Virus record (IMG/VR): IMGVR_UViG_3300009706_001027
Coordinates: 1 to 33,809 of that record
Strand: one strand, 5' to 3'
Length of the DNA: 33,809 nucleotides
Origin: a virus
Part shown: positions 21,204 to 29,603 of the stretch, in pieces
Numbering within the stretch: position 1 is the first letter of the stretch
Layout: each line of letters opens with the position of its first letter
The notes under the pieces: model-generated
Database searches by the model: none
Told to the model about the DNA's origin: nothing
What the model saw: only the letters and a program-made list of their open reading frames with translations
Made by a program: the position numbers and the translations under genes

Positions 21204-21638
21204 ATGGCAGAATCAAAGGATAGAATAGAATGCGGTTGTGGTTGCGGTAAGACACATAACGAGAAAGATAAATTTGGCCGTAAGAGGAAGTTTATCCGTG
21301 GTCATAATGGCCGTAAATACCCACATGGCGATAAAAACGCCAAACACAAGGCTTGGGTTAAGAAGAATTCAAAGCAGAGAAAACTTAATAGGAGAGCTAG
21401 GTATCGCCAAAGAAAGGTCTATTTAATGTCTTTATTCGGCTGCAAATGTGAATATTGTGGTTATGAATACAATGGTGATAATTCAGCCGCTTTTGATTTT
21501 CATCACAGAGACCCTAAAACTAAAAAGATAAGTGTATGTACCGCTCTTGAGAGTTCTCTAAAAGACTTAGTGGAGGAATGCAAGAAATGCGATTTGATAT
21601 GCTCCAATTGTCATAGAATTCTACACGCGAGAGAATAA
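21204..21638 (+). CDS. HNH endonuclease (zinc-finger type)
   Basis: The protein is 144 aa. The N-terminus has a small Cys cluster (ECGCGCGKTH) and a very basic segment (KKNSKQRKLNRRARYRQRK) suited to DNA contact. The C-terminal HNH domain shows CEYCGY, then AAFDFHHRDP (HH core), then LVEECKKCDLICSNCHRILH with the N and H of the HNH motif and a second CxxC. This is typical of free-standing homing-type nucleases. Like the HNH at 570 it follows a tRNA-like end. The Shine-Dalgarno is weak (GAAAGAGG). Confidence 0.82.
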   Translation: MAESKDRIECGCGCGKTHNEKDKFGRKRKFIRGHNGRKYPHGDKNAKHKAWVKKNSKQRKLNRRARYRQRKVYLMSLFGCKCEYCGYEYNGDNSAAFDFHHRDPKTKKISVCTALESSLKDLVEECKKCDLICSNCHRILHARE

Positions 21639-21639
21639 A

Positions 21640-22053
21640 ATGAATAAAAATGAATGGTTAAAATCGTATAGAAAGAATAAGACAGCCATTTGGATAAATG
21701 TCAGATTAACAAATGGTGAGGAATTCTACTTCGATGAATTTGACGGGTGGAGATCTACTAAAATAAAATGTGATAACGAAAATATATTTATAGAAGAGTT
21801 GTCATTGCAATTTAGATCACACGAGGTTAAAATAGATGTAGAAGGGGCAGAAGCATTTTATCTGATAAGGTCTGTTATGGGGCAAATGGGCGGCAAAAGT
21901 AAAAATTATTATACGACGGGAGTTCTAAAAGATGGTGTTGTTCATAAAAAGATGTGGATTGTACCAGAGTTAATAGTTGAAAAAGAGTTTGATGATAATA
22001 TAGAGGAATGCTTTGAGGAAGCACTGATTTATGACCAGAGAAAGAACCGATAA
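21640..22053 (+). CDS. Hypothetical protein
   Basis: The protein is 137 aa, starting MNKNEWLKSYRKNKTAIWIN, two bases after the HNH stop. It is alpha/beta, with acidic C-terminal residues (EKEFDDNIEECFEEALIYD). I recognise no family. It overlaps the next gene by 23 nt, suggesting one operon that leads into recA. Confidence 0.58.
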   Translation: MNKNEWLKSYRKNKTAIWINVRLTNGEEFYFDEFDGWRSTKIKCDNENIFIEELSLQFRSHEVKIDVEGAEAFYLIRSVMGQMGGKSKNYYTTGVLKDGVVHKKMWIVPELIVEKEFDDNIEECFEEALIYDQRKNR

Positions 22054-22486
22054 AAGTAAGTATAAACATCATACCACTGGTGAGTATTGTACTTGTGCTG
22101 CTTATATTGCCGAGAGAATGTGTTTGAATCACGCACAGTATAAAAATATTGGTTCTTTACCTTATAAGTTTTGGAATACCAAGAGTTGGAATTGGTCTTT
22201 CAAAAAACAAATAACATTAGCTAATAGATTGATTAATCAATACGGTGAAACTCCTGTTATCAAAGCAGTTTTATCAAAAGAATTTGAAAGGATATTCTCT
22301 CTCAATAACAAAAAGGGGATATCTATTATAAAGGGTTATTTTAATCAAAGGGATTTAAAGGTTGATATTCCACCTCCAGAGATTATAGAAAACCCCACAT
22401 TTAGAAGTACATCATTTAAAAAGAAAAGTGCCCTAAGTAGAATTAGAGAAATAGAATTAAATGGCAAAAAAGAAGAAAGTAACTAA
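22031..22486 (+). CDS. Hypothetical protein with Cys/His cluster, upstream of recA
   Basis: The protein is 151 aa. The N-terminal SKYKHHTTGEYCTCAAYIAE then RMCLNHAQ holds Cys and His residues that might bind a metal. The middle is a helical domain (FKKQITLANRLINQYGETPVI), and the end is basic (FKKKSALSRIREIE). It resembles proteins found near recombination genes in other large phages, but I cannot name a family. It overlaps recA by 26 nt, so co-translation with the recombinase is likely. Confidence 0.6.
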   Translation: MTRERTDKSKYKHHTTGEYCTCAAYIAERMCLNHAQYKNIGSLPYKFWNTKSWNWSFKKQITLANRLINQYGETPVIKAVLSKEFERIFSLNNKKGISIIKGYFNQRDLKVDIPPPEIIENPTFRSTSFKKKSALSRIREIELNGKKEESN

Positions 22487-23561
22487 GTTTGATGAACAAA
22501 TATTCAATGATATCTGTACCGAATATGGAGACATTATCAAAAGAGGAAGTGAAATTCTAGATGATATGGAAGATTATAAAGTACTAAGTGTTTCTCCTGC
22601 AATTGACATAGCATTAGGAGGGGGTTTAAAGGAAGGCACCTGTGTTATTATTACGGGCGATCCTAAGACGGGTAAGAGTACTACAGCACTTCATTTTGCA
22701 GCAAAGGCACAAAAAGCTGGTAAACATGTTGTATATTACGATGTAGAGGCAAGGCTTGAAAAGAAGAATTTTAAAGTAAAAGATATTGATACACACGCCT
22801 TGAAGGTTTTTGGTCCTACGTCTAGCAACCCTTTGATTACAGCAGAACAATATTTAAATGCAGCTGAAAAAATTATAGCTGATATGAAAGACTTAGTATT
22901 AATAGTTGATTCCACCTCCTGTATGGTTCCAGCGGCGGAACTACTGGAAGAATTAAAAACGTCTGTTAGGTCAGGTATGCCAAGGCTGTTTTCAATGTTT
23001 TTAAAAAGAATATCAGGAAACATTAGAGCAAACAAAGCTATTGTTATTTTTATAACTCATAATATAACAAATACTAGTGGTATGGGGTATGGACCAAAGA
23101 AAAACTCTGATGGTGGTGTTATGTTACAATATCAAGCTAGTACAAACATGATAATTACACATAACACAAAATGGGAATCTAATGGTTCTAATGTTGGACA
23201 GGGTGTTCAATGGACTATAAAAGCATCTGCCGCTGGCGGATTTCCAAAATCAAAAGCAGAGAGTTGGTTACGATATGGTGAAGGTCTTGATGAAGGTAGA
23301 GAGATAGCTTTTCTTGCTGTTGATCTAACACTAATTAAGAAAAGTGGAACATGGTATACTATTCAATACGCTATTGATAATCTTGATCACAAGGCTATTA
23401 AAAATACATTAACAAATAATAACATTGACCCTAAAGATAAAGATAAGGTTAGTGCATTCTTTAGGGCACAGGGTATGGATAACCTATCTGATATTATTAA
23501 TAATAACCCAGAGTTATCGGAATTTTTATATGACAAAATTAAAGAAATAACTAATACATGA
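22461..23561 (+). CDS. recA: RecA/UvsX-like recombinase
   Basis: The protein is 366 aa. It shows the RecA ATPase core: IDIALGGGLKEGTCVIITG, Walker A GDPKTGKST (residues 66-74), VVYYDVEARLEKK, Walker B DLVLIVDSTSCMV and VIFITHNITNT. The N-terminal polymerisation helix and a C-terminal extension of ~60 residues are present. It forms filaments on ssDNA for strand exchange, replication restart and repair. The ATG at 22461 lies inside the previous gene; no strong Shine-Dalgarno. The next gene, a PD-(D/E)XK nuclease, overlaps by four bases. Confidence 0.93.
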   Translation: MAKKKKVTKFDEQIFNDICTEYGDIIKRGSEILDDMEDYKVLSVSPAIDIALGGGLKEGTCVIITGDPKTGKSTTALHFAAKAQKAGKHVVYYDVEARLEKKNFKVKDIDTHALKVFGPTSSNPLITAEQYLNAAEKIIADMKDLVLIVDSTSCMVPAAELLEELKTSVRSGMPRLFSMFLKRISGNIRANKAIVIFITHNITNTSGMGYGPKKNSDGGVMLQYQASTNMIITHNTKWESNGSNVGQGVQWTIKASAAGGFPKSKAESWLRYGEGLDEGREIAFLAVDLTLIKKSGTWYTIQYAIDNLDHKAIKNTLTNNNIDPKDKDKVSAFFRAQGMDNLSDIINNNPELSEFLYDKIKEITNT

Positions 23562-23974
23562 AGGTGTATGGATTAAACGGTAGAGAATATAAAATTAGTT
23601 TAAATAAATATTTAGTCTGTGGTGACACTGGTAAATCAAAATATCACATATTAGCTAGAGGTCTTATAAATGAAATATTTAACGGATTTATGGTTTTAGA
23701 AGAGGTTAAACTACCAGGTATAAAGGCCCCAGGGGTAAAATCATCTCTTTTTTTGGACTTTTTTATCCCAAATATGAAAATAGGGGTTGAAATTCACGGC
23801 GAACAGCACTATAACTATATACCCTTCTTCCATAAAACCGTGTCTGGCTTTTACGACTCAAAAAAAAGGGATGCACTTAAAATTGAATGGTGCGAATTAA
23901 ACTCTATAGAACTAATAGAACTAAAATATTCAGATAGCATTTCAGTGTGGAAGAAACAACTTGAGCGAACATAG
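23558..23974 (+). CDS. PD-(D/E)XK endonuclease-like protein (Vsr/DUF559-like)
   Basis: The protein is 138 aa. The core LFLDFFIPNMKIGVEIHGEQHYNY supplies the catalytic Asp and the E-x-H/Q arrangement common to very-short-patch-repair and DUF559-type nucleases, followed by RDALKIEWCELNSIELIELKY, the conserved helix and strand. It probably cuts branched or specific DNA during recombination or host DNA breakdown. It is coupled to recA (ATGA). The N-terminus (GREYKISLNKYLV) could be a DNA-binding part. Confidence 0.75.
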   Translation: MKVYGLNGREYKISLNKYLVCGDTGKSKYHILARGLINEIFNGFMVLEEVKLPGIKAPGVKSSLFLDFFIPNMKIGVEIHGEQHYNYIPFFHKTVSGFYDSKKRDALKIEWCELNSIELIELKYSDSISVWKKQLERT

Positions 23975-24434
23975 TTATACAGAGCAGCAATTAATAGATT
24001 TCTTAGATAGAATAGATGAATATCTTCAAAATAAAAATCTAGGAGAGAAAACATACTCTGATGAATATAGATTACCAGAAGAATTAGAACTTGACGGAGT
24101 TAGACAATTAACACAGGATGATTGTTTTAATTATGCATTCTTGCTTTCTAATTATGCCGACTATGTAACATCAGAGCGGGCAAAGCAAGAGACGGTGGTA
24201 TTATACTGTGATAATTCCTTAAATAAAATAGTTGCAAGAGAATATACTAATGTTAATATTTATGGCAGTCAAGATTTAAAGGTAGAAATTATATGCAGAG
24301 AAAATGATGTAGCACAACAATTGCTACGATTTAAAGCTGTTGCACAGTCAAGAGTTTTGTTTTTAAAAAATAAAGAATATAACATTAGAAAAAAAATAGA
24401 TTGTTTAATAGAGAAAGGTAAAAGAAAATGTTAG
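23961..24434 (+). CDS. Hypothetical protein, TTG start
   Basis: The protein is 157 aa. No Met codon occurs in the useful N-terminal region; the TTG at 23961 overlaps the previous gene by 14 nt and gives MSEHSYTEQQLIDFLDRI. The protein is helical and acidic at first (EYLQNKNLGEKTYSDEY) with a basic end. I recognise no family. It overlaps the next gene by seven bases. Confidence 0.58.
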   Translation: MSEHSYTEQQLIDFLDRIDEYLQNKNLGEKTYSDEYRLPEELELDGVRQLTQDDCFNYAFLLSNYADYVTSERAKQETVVLYCDNSLNKIVAREYTNVNIYGSQDLKVEIICRENDVAQQLLRFKAVAQSRVLFLKNKEYNIRKKIDCLIEKGKRKC

Positions 24435-24841
24435 ATGATTTTGTAAATTCACTATCTGCTGAACAAAAGGAAGCGTTAGCTAAATTACTCGTAGAAACAT
24501 CTACTGAAGATGATTCGAAATCAGAAGCAACTGCTGTTATTGATGTTCAAGAAATTAAGAAAAATGATTTTAGTGTAGGTGAAAATTTTAAAGTTACTAG
24601 AACAATGAAAGAAAGAGGGGATAGAAAAGTGAGAGGCAAGAAGAACCGATGGGTAGATACAGGTTCAAACCACGGTGACGATAGAGACCTTGAAACGCCA
24701 GATTACAAACCAACTCCAAGAAATAGGCAAAAGCCTAATAAAATGGAGGTAGAGTGTCACATTTGCGGTAAAACGTTTCATGCTGACCCTAAATTTGTGT
24801 ATGGTGAATATCATAGATGCCACAAATGTACTGGTAGATAA
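24428..24841 (+). CDS. Hypothetical zinc-finger protein
   Basis: The protein is 137 aa. The start MLDDFVNSLSAEQKEALAKL is a helical pair, the middle a disordered charged stretch (GDRKVRGKKNRWVDTGS), and the C-terminus a treble-clef-like zinc site (VECHICGKTFHADP then YHRCHKCTGR, with two CxxC). It may be a DNA-binding or helicase-loading partner since dnaB follows 14 nt later, but this is inference. Confidence 0.62.
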   Translation: MLDDFVNSLSAEQKEALAKLLVETSTEDDSKSEATAVIDVQEIKKNDFSVGENFKVTRTMKERGDRKVRGKKNRWVDTGSNHGDDRDLETPDYKPTPRNRQKPNKMEVECHICGKTFHADPKFVYGEYHRCHKCTGR

Positions 24842-24855
24842 TAGATAGAAAAAAA

Positions 24856-26292
24856 ATGTCTAACGAGTTATCGGACGTTGGAGCCGAGAGAGCGGTATTA
24901 GCGGGACTGTTCTCACACGGTATCGATTCGTATATTGAAGTATGTGATTTGCTTAGTTGTGATAGCTTTGTACATAAAAATAATCAGGTAGTATATAAGT
25001 GTATTGAGAAGGTTTTTCAGAGTGAAGCTAAGCTTGATCTTCCGACAATACTATCCTCTGCTGAACAATTAAATTTATCTGAAATTGTTAATTCTACCCA
25101 AGAGTTAGAGTATATCAACTCTTTAATGGAATTTCCAATTAATAAGAATAATGTCCCTTACTTTGCCTCACAGGTTAAAAAGTTTGAGTTCGCAAGAAAG
25201 ATCAAGAAGTTAACCAAGGGTATCTATACAGATATCGATAAGATTAACGGTGATGAAAGTATTGATCAAATTATCCAAATACTTGAAGATCCCATTACGG
25301 ATTTTCTTAGAGAGGATGATAATGACAATAAGTCTGAAACACTCGGAGAAGGCTCAGACGAATATTTTGATTTTCTTGTTAACAACCGATGCGATCAAAT
25401 AGGTATTGCTACCGGTTATCCTAGATTTGACGCTGCTATTGGCGGTGGTCTTAGAAGAAAGTGTGTTGATCTTGTTTCCGCCAGACCTAAGTGTGGGAAA
25501 AGCCTTTTTGCTGACAATGTAGCAATTAAGGTTGCTAATGACGGTATCCCTGTATTAATGCTTGATACGGAAATGTCTAAAGAAGATCACATGAACAGGA
25601 TTATTGCTAACCTAAGTGATATTCCAATCAATGATATTTCTACTGGTAAGTTTGCAGAAAGTGATTATAAAAAATCGTTAGTGGCTAATGCTATAGAAAA
25701 AATAAAAAGTCTTCCTTATTCATATTCAAGTGTTGCTGGAGCACCATTTGAACAAATCTTAAATATTATTAAAAGGTGGGTCATTCAAACTGTTGGTAAA
25801 GATGAGAATGGTGCAACTAATAAATGTTTAGTTGTTTATGATTATCTTAAACTAATGTCTTCTGGGTCTATTTCTCATCACATACAGGAATACCAAGCTT
25901 TGGGATTTCAAATTACAGAGCTTCACAACCTTGCTGTAAAATATGATTTCCCATGCCTGTCGTTCGTTCAGTTAAATAGGGACGGCATTACAAAAGAGTC
26001 AACTGATGCAGTTAGTGGATCTGATAGACTCGTTTGGTTATGCACCTCTTTTTCTATATTTAAACTAAAGTCTGCTGAAGAGATTGCTGAAGACGGCCCC
26101 AGGGCTGGTAATAGAAAACTTGTTCCTATTACTGCAAGACATGGTCCTGGTATGGATGATGGTAATTATATCAATATGAACATGCAGGGTGAATATTCAA
26201 GGTTAAAAGAATTAAGAACTAGAGATGAATTTAGATTAAGTCATACAGTAGAAGGGGCAATTGACGGTGCGGAATTACCTGTAGAGGAATAG
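24856..26292 (+). CDS. dnaB: Replicative DNA helicase, DnaB family
   Basis: The protein is 478 aa. The N-terminal domain (VGAERAVLAGLF, DLLSCDSFVHKNNQVVYKCI) and the RecA-like C-terminal domain are both present: Walker A ARPKCGKS (209-216), VLMLDTEMSKEDH (H1a), LVVYDYLKLM (Walker B) and LSFVQLNRDG with GSDRLVW. It is a hexameric 5'-3' helicase that would unwind the phage fork. The linker carries an acidic insert (REDDNDNKSETLGEG). No strong Shine-Dalgarno precedes the ATG. The primase and polymerase genes follow in the same direction. Confidence 0.94.
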   Translation: MSNELSDVGAERAVLAGLFSHGIDSYIEVCDLLSCDSFVHKNNQVVYKCIEKVFQSEAKLDLPTILSSAEQLNLSEIVNSTQELEYINSLMEFPINKNNVPYFASQVKKFEFARKIKKLTKGIYTDIDKINGDESIDQIIQILEDPITDFLREDDNDNKSETLGEGSDEYFDFLVNNRCDQIGIATGYPRFDAAIGGGLRRKCVDLVSARPKCGKSLFADNVAIKVANDGIPVLMLDTEMSKEDHMNRIIANLSDIPINDISTGKFAESDYKKSLVANAIEKIKSLPYSYSSVAGAPFEQILNIIKRWVIQTVGKDENGATNKCLVVYDYLKLMSSGSISHHIQEYQALGFQITELHNLAVKYDFPCLSFVQLNRDGITKESTDAVSGSDRLVWLCTSFSIFKLKSAEEIAEDGPRAGNRKLVPITARHGPGMDDGNYINMNMQGEYSRLKELRTRDEFRLSHTVEGAIDGAELPVEE

Positions 26293-26294
26293 TT

Positions 26295-26522
26295 ATGAAA
26301 AAAGAAACGGGTGAGTTTGAAACACACTATATTGTTAATGATGAAGGTGTACCATATGTTACATGGTCTATATCACCAGAAAAATCTGGCTGGAAATGTG
26401 AATTATTTGGTAGCACTAATTGTAACTTTGCTTGGTATCCAGACAAGGGGTGTGTTCCCAATTGGTTTGTAAGATTTTTTATGAGAATATGTTTTGATTG
26501 TAAGTGGACAAAGGAAAGTTGA
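26295..26522 (+). CDS. Hypothetical small protein with Trp/Cys
   Basis: The protein is 75 aa, starting three bases after the dnaB stop. It has several Trp and Cys (KSGWKCELFGSTNCNFAW then MRICFDCKW), possibly a small metal site. I recognise no family. It is coupled to the next tiny ORF (TGATG). Confidence 0.55.
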   Translation: MKKETGEFETHYIVNDEGVPYVTWSISPEKSGWKCELFGSTNCNFAWYPDKGCVPNWFVRFFMRICFDCKWTKES

Positions 26523-26674
26523 TGAGTATATGGTTAATTATTATTGCAACAATATGTTATTTAATAACCGCTGTTGACAACTTCTTTCATGATGATTATC
26601 CTCATACATTAATGTGGTTTAGTTATGCATTGGCAAATTCTGGGCTTATATGGTATGAATACAGTAAAAACTAA
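26522..26674 (+). CDS. Small membrane protein (50 aa)
   Basis: The frame starts at the ATG overlapping the previous stop (TGATG) and ends TAA 26672-26674, inside the start region of the primase. Two hydrophobic stretches (IWLIIIATICYLITAV and LMWFSYALANSGLIW) are separated by a short polar loop with FFHDDYPH. This looks like a two-helix inner-membrane peptide. I recognise no family. Confidence 0.55.
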   Translation: MSIWLIIIATICYLITAVDNFFHDDYPHTLMWFSYALANSGLIWYEYSKN

Positions 26675-27701
26675 GAAACATTTTGATCTTAATAAAATTA
26701 AGAATATTGTTTTTAAAGATATAGATTTATTACTAAAACGTTTAGATTTAGAATATGAAACAGAGAATGATAATGTCTTTATGTGTTGCCCAATTCATAC
26801 TGGCAGCGATAACCCTAAGGGTGTGTCAATTTCTAAGAATAACAGGTATTGGAAGTGTTGGACTAGGGGTTGTGAGATTGATTATGGTTCTGATATTTTT
26901 GGGTTTGTAAGAGGTGTGTTATCAAAATACAATGACGAAGCAAGCTTTGTTGACGCTCTAAACCTTGTTAAAAGGGTTTATGGAATAGATTCTAATAGTG
27001 GCAAATTTAAAGTTACTATTAATAACAATAGTAACAATAATGAACTGTCTAGTATAGTAAAGATATTTAATAAGTCAGAAACAGAAGATAATAGCAATAT
27101 AGAAGTTAATAGCGTTAGAACAATTGGAAGATCAAAATACTTTGAACAACGTGGATTTTCACCAGACACTTTAAAACTTTTTGGTATTGAAGATTGTGAA
27201 GATAAGAGTTTTGCTATGTATCACAGATCTGTCATTCCGGTACATTCATTTGATGGTAATTTAAAGGGATTAATAGGTAGATCTAATAAACAGTATTTAT
27301 TACCAAAATATATCTATACAAAAGGATTGAGAAAATCGTATTATTTATATAACCACCATAGAGCAATTGACACTGCCCTACAAAAACATTGTTTTTTCAT
27401 TACAGAGGGGCAAGGTGATGTTTGGAGACTGTACGAATCTGGTGTTGTAAACGCAATTGGGCTTTTAGGTAGAGATCTCTCAATTCACCAAAGAGATAAA
27501 TTGATCAGAAGTGGTGTAACCACACTGGTTGTTCTAACAGATAACGACCAGTCTGGGAAAGAATCAAAATTGAAAATATATAGAGATTTAAACAGAATGT
27601 TTAGAATTATCTTCCCCAAGATGACTAAGAAGGATATAGGGGAGATGAGTGTTGAAAAAGTTGTAAATGATATTCTTCCACAGGTAAAAGGATTATATTG
27701 A
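26655..27701 (+). CDS. DnaG-type DNA primase
   Basis: The protein is 348 aa from ATG 26655; an in-frame ATG at 26625 lies within the small membrane gene and is less likely. The N-terminal CHC2-like zinc finger shows Cys45-P-I-His48, then Cys68-x4-Cys73. A Toprim domain follows: FFITEGQGDVWRLYESG (catalytic Glu) and LVVLTDNDQSGKE (DxD). The usual C-terminal helicase-binding domain is absent. A low-complexity Asn-rich linker (TINNNSNNNE) joins the parts. It would prime lagging strands for the polymerase downstream. Its stop overlaps the dNMP kinase start. Confidence 0.88.
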   Translation: MNTVKTKKHFDLNKIKNIVFKDIDLLLKRLDLEYETENDNVFMCCPIHTGSDNPKGVSISKNNRYWKCWTRGCEIDYGSDIFGFVRGVLSKYNDEASFVDALNLVKRVYGIDSNSGKFKVTINNNSNNNELSSIVKIFNKSETEDNSNIEVNSVRTIGRSKYFEQRGFSPDTLKLFGIEDCEDKSFAMYHRSVIPVHSFDGNLKGLIGRSNKQYLLPKYIYTKGLRKSYYLYNHHRAIDTALQKHCFFITEGQGDVWRLYESGVVNAIGLLGRDLSIHQRDKLIRSGVTTLVVLTDNDQSGKESKLKIYRDLNRMFRIIFPKMTKKDIGEMSVEKVVNDILPQVKGLY

Positions 27702-28510
27702 TGGGTAAAGTTATTGGTTTTGCCGGGAACAAACAGGCTGGAAAAAATACAGCAGCTAATGTTCTACACGGAATTGTACTAAAAAAGAGAGGCATGGTTA
27801 AAGATTACACCCTTGGTAATAACGGTGAATTGTTGATTAAGGTTATTGGTGGTAAAGACGAGTGGAGTGTCTTTGATGTAACCAGAAAAGACGATGATTT
27901 TATTGAATATGCTGAATCACAAACGTGGCCTTATATTAAAATATACAGTTTCGCTGATTCTCTTAAGTGTATTGGTAAGGAACTGTTTAACATTCCTTAT
28001 AAGTGCCTATACGGTACTGATGAACAGAAGAATCAAACAATTGATCACTTGCTGTGGGAGAATATGCCAAGGGTTATCAGCCGTAGATATGTAATGGAGT
28101 ATGATCTACAATTAGAACAGTTCTCTGGATTGGGTTTAATTTATCATAAACCAGGTCCTATGACCGCCCGTGAGTTTATGCAGTTTTTCGGAACCGAGGT
28201 TATGCGTAAAATGTGGGAACCCGTTTGGGTTAACAATACTATAAAGAGGATTCAAGAAGAAGATTCCGAATTGGCAATAGTTGCAGACGTTAGGTTTCCA
28301 AATGAAGTTACTAGCCTACAGGATATTGGCGGAAAAGTCTATTGGCTTAATAGAAAGATGTACAATGATACTCATGGTAGTGAAAATGTGTTAAACCCAG
28401 AAAATTATGATCATAGTAATTTTGATGGTGTAATTGAAAATAAAGGTGAATGGCACACGATTGAAAGCTTAAAAGAGAAAATAGAATTACTTTATGAAGG
28501 AAAACTATGA
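27701..28510 (+). CDS. Deoxynucleoside monophosphate kinase
   Basis: The protein is 269 aa from ATG 27701. P-loop GNKQAGKN (residues 9-16, with Asn where Ser/Thr is usual) is followed by an inserted segment and then the hallmark T4 gp1-type block MTAREFMQFFGTEVMRKMW, and VADVRFPNEV and THGSENVL. It phosphorylates dNMPs, completing the route from dCMP deaminase and ThyX to dNTPs. It is overlapped by the primase stop (TGATG) and itself overlaps the next gene by four bases, so primase, kinase and nuclease are tightly coupled. Confidence 0.87.
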   Translation: MGKVIGFAGNKQAGKNTAANVLHGIVLKKRGMVKDYTLGNNGELLIKVIGGKDEWSVFDVTRKDDDFIEYAESQTWPYIKIYSFADSLKCIGKELFNIPYKCLYGTDEQKNQTIDHLLWENMPRVISRRYVMEYDLQLEQFSGLGLIYHKPGPMTAREFMQFFGTEVMRKMWEPVWVNNTIKRIQEEDSELAIVADVRFPNEVTSLQDIGGKVYWLNRKMYNDTHGSENVLNPENYDHSNFDGVIENKGEWHTIESLKEKIELLYEGKL

Positions 28511-29532
28511 TAGTAACATACTTAAGGTCGTCGTCATATAACAACTGGCGTTTTTGTGAAATGCAATACTTTATAACTTATGTACTTGGTTATAGAGCGG
28601 ACTCAGGAAAAGCGGCAGAGGCTGGTACAACTATTCATAAGGTCATGGAAATCTTAGCGTTTCTTAAACAGTTTCAACAGAATAATCCTAAAAGAAAATT
28701 TCTTGAAATTGATGACGATGTAGCTGGTAAAATTAAGGTTAAAGTTTCAGAATTTGAGAGTGAAGAATTTATTGAGAGTTTAATAGATAAGTGTTATATA
28801 GAATACACCTCTCAATCAAAACATCATTGGACAAAAGCTGATCGTAAGAAAGCGTCTCGATGGACTTGGTTGGGTTTAGATTATAATAAGAGACAGTTTG
28901 ATCCACGTATTAGAAACATTGTTGAACCAGAACCACATTTTGATATCATGATAGATGAACCGTGGGCTAAATTTGAATATGACGCTGACGGTGAAACAAT
29001 TTCGGGAAATCTAGCAATAAAGGGAACGATTGACCTTGTAACCAAGGTTTCAGATAATACGATAGAGGTGATCGATTACAAAACTGGGCAGCGTAAAAAT
29101 TGGAACGACAATCCCCCAACTGTAAAAACCTATGAAGATTACAAGACCGATGCACAGTTATTACTTTATTACTATGCTATTTCTCATTTGTTTCCAGAAT
29201 ATGAACATACGATTATGACGGTTTTCTGGGTTAGAGACGGTGGACCGTTTAGTATGTGTTATGATAAATCTGATAGAGATATGTTTCTTGGTATGTTAAA
29301 AGATCGGTTTGAAGAGATTAAGAATAATTCAAATCCTAAACCCCTATCAGTAGACCGTAGGGGGTTTAAATGTGAGAAACTCTGTCACTTCTGTAAGAAT
29401 AAGTGGGAGGGTTCAGACAAGAATATGTGTCAATATATTGGTGATCATCTTGATAAGCACGGTATGGACAAGACTATTGTAGAACTTTCTAAGCCCGGCC
29501 ACTCAGTTGGTTATTACCAAGCACCCGGTTAA
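28507..29532 (+). CDS. RecB/Cas4-like PD-(D/E)XK nuclease with probable Fe-S cluster
   Basis: The protein is 341 aa. The PD-(D/E)XK core is clear: LAIKGTIDLVTKV (Asp), EVIDYKTGQRK (D-x-K) and the QxxxY-like TDAQLLLYYYA. Cys17 (WRFCEMQY) with Cys293, Cys296 and Cys308 (LCHFCKNKW, MCQYI) fits the four-cysteine [4Fe-4S] arrangement of AddB/Cas4 nucleases; Cys289 is an alternative. The early helix SSYNNWRFCEMQYFI is typical. It is probably an exonuclease for DNA end processing in recombination. No CRISPR array or other cas gene is near, so a Cas4 role is not implied. Confidence 0.87.
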   Translation: MIVTYLRSSSYNNWRFCEMQYFITYVLGYRADSGKAAEAGTTIHKVMEILAFLKQFQQNNPKRKFLEIDDDVAGKIKVKVSEFESEEFIESLIDKCYIEYTSQSKHHWTKADRKKASRWTWLGLDYNKRQFDPRIRNIVEPEPHFDIMIDEPWAKFEYDADGETISGNLAIKGTIDLVTKVSDNTIEVIDYKTGQRKNWNDNPPTVKTYEDYKTDAQLLLYYYAISHLFPEYEHTIMTVFWVRDGGPFSMCYDKSDRDMFLGMLKDRFEEIKNNSNPKPLSVDRRGFKCEKLCHFCKNKWEGSDKNMCQYIGDHLDKHGMDKTIVELSKPGHSVGYYQAPG

Positions 29533-29603
29533 GAACACTTATGAAAACCCGTTACTATTAACCGATTTTTATAAAATGCAGAAATTAGACAAAGGATTAA
29601 CTA

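Noticed and set aside
28507-29532. CRISPR-associated Cas4
   Set aside because: The fold and cysteines match Cas4/AddB nucleases, but there is no CRISPR array and no cas1/cas2 in the window; a recombination nuclease is the simpler reading.
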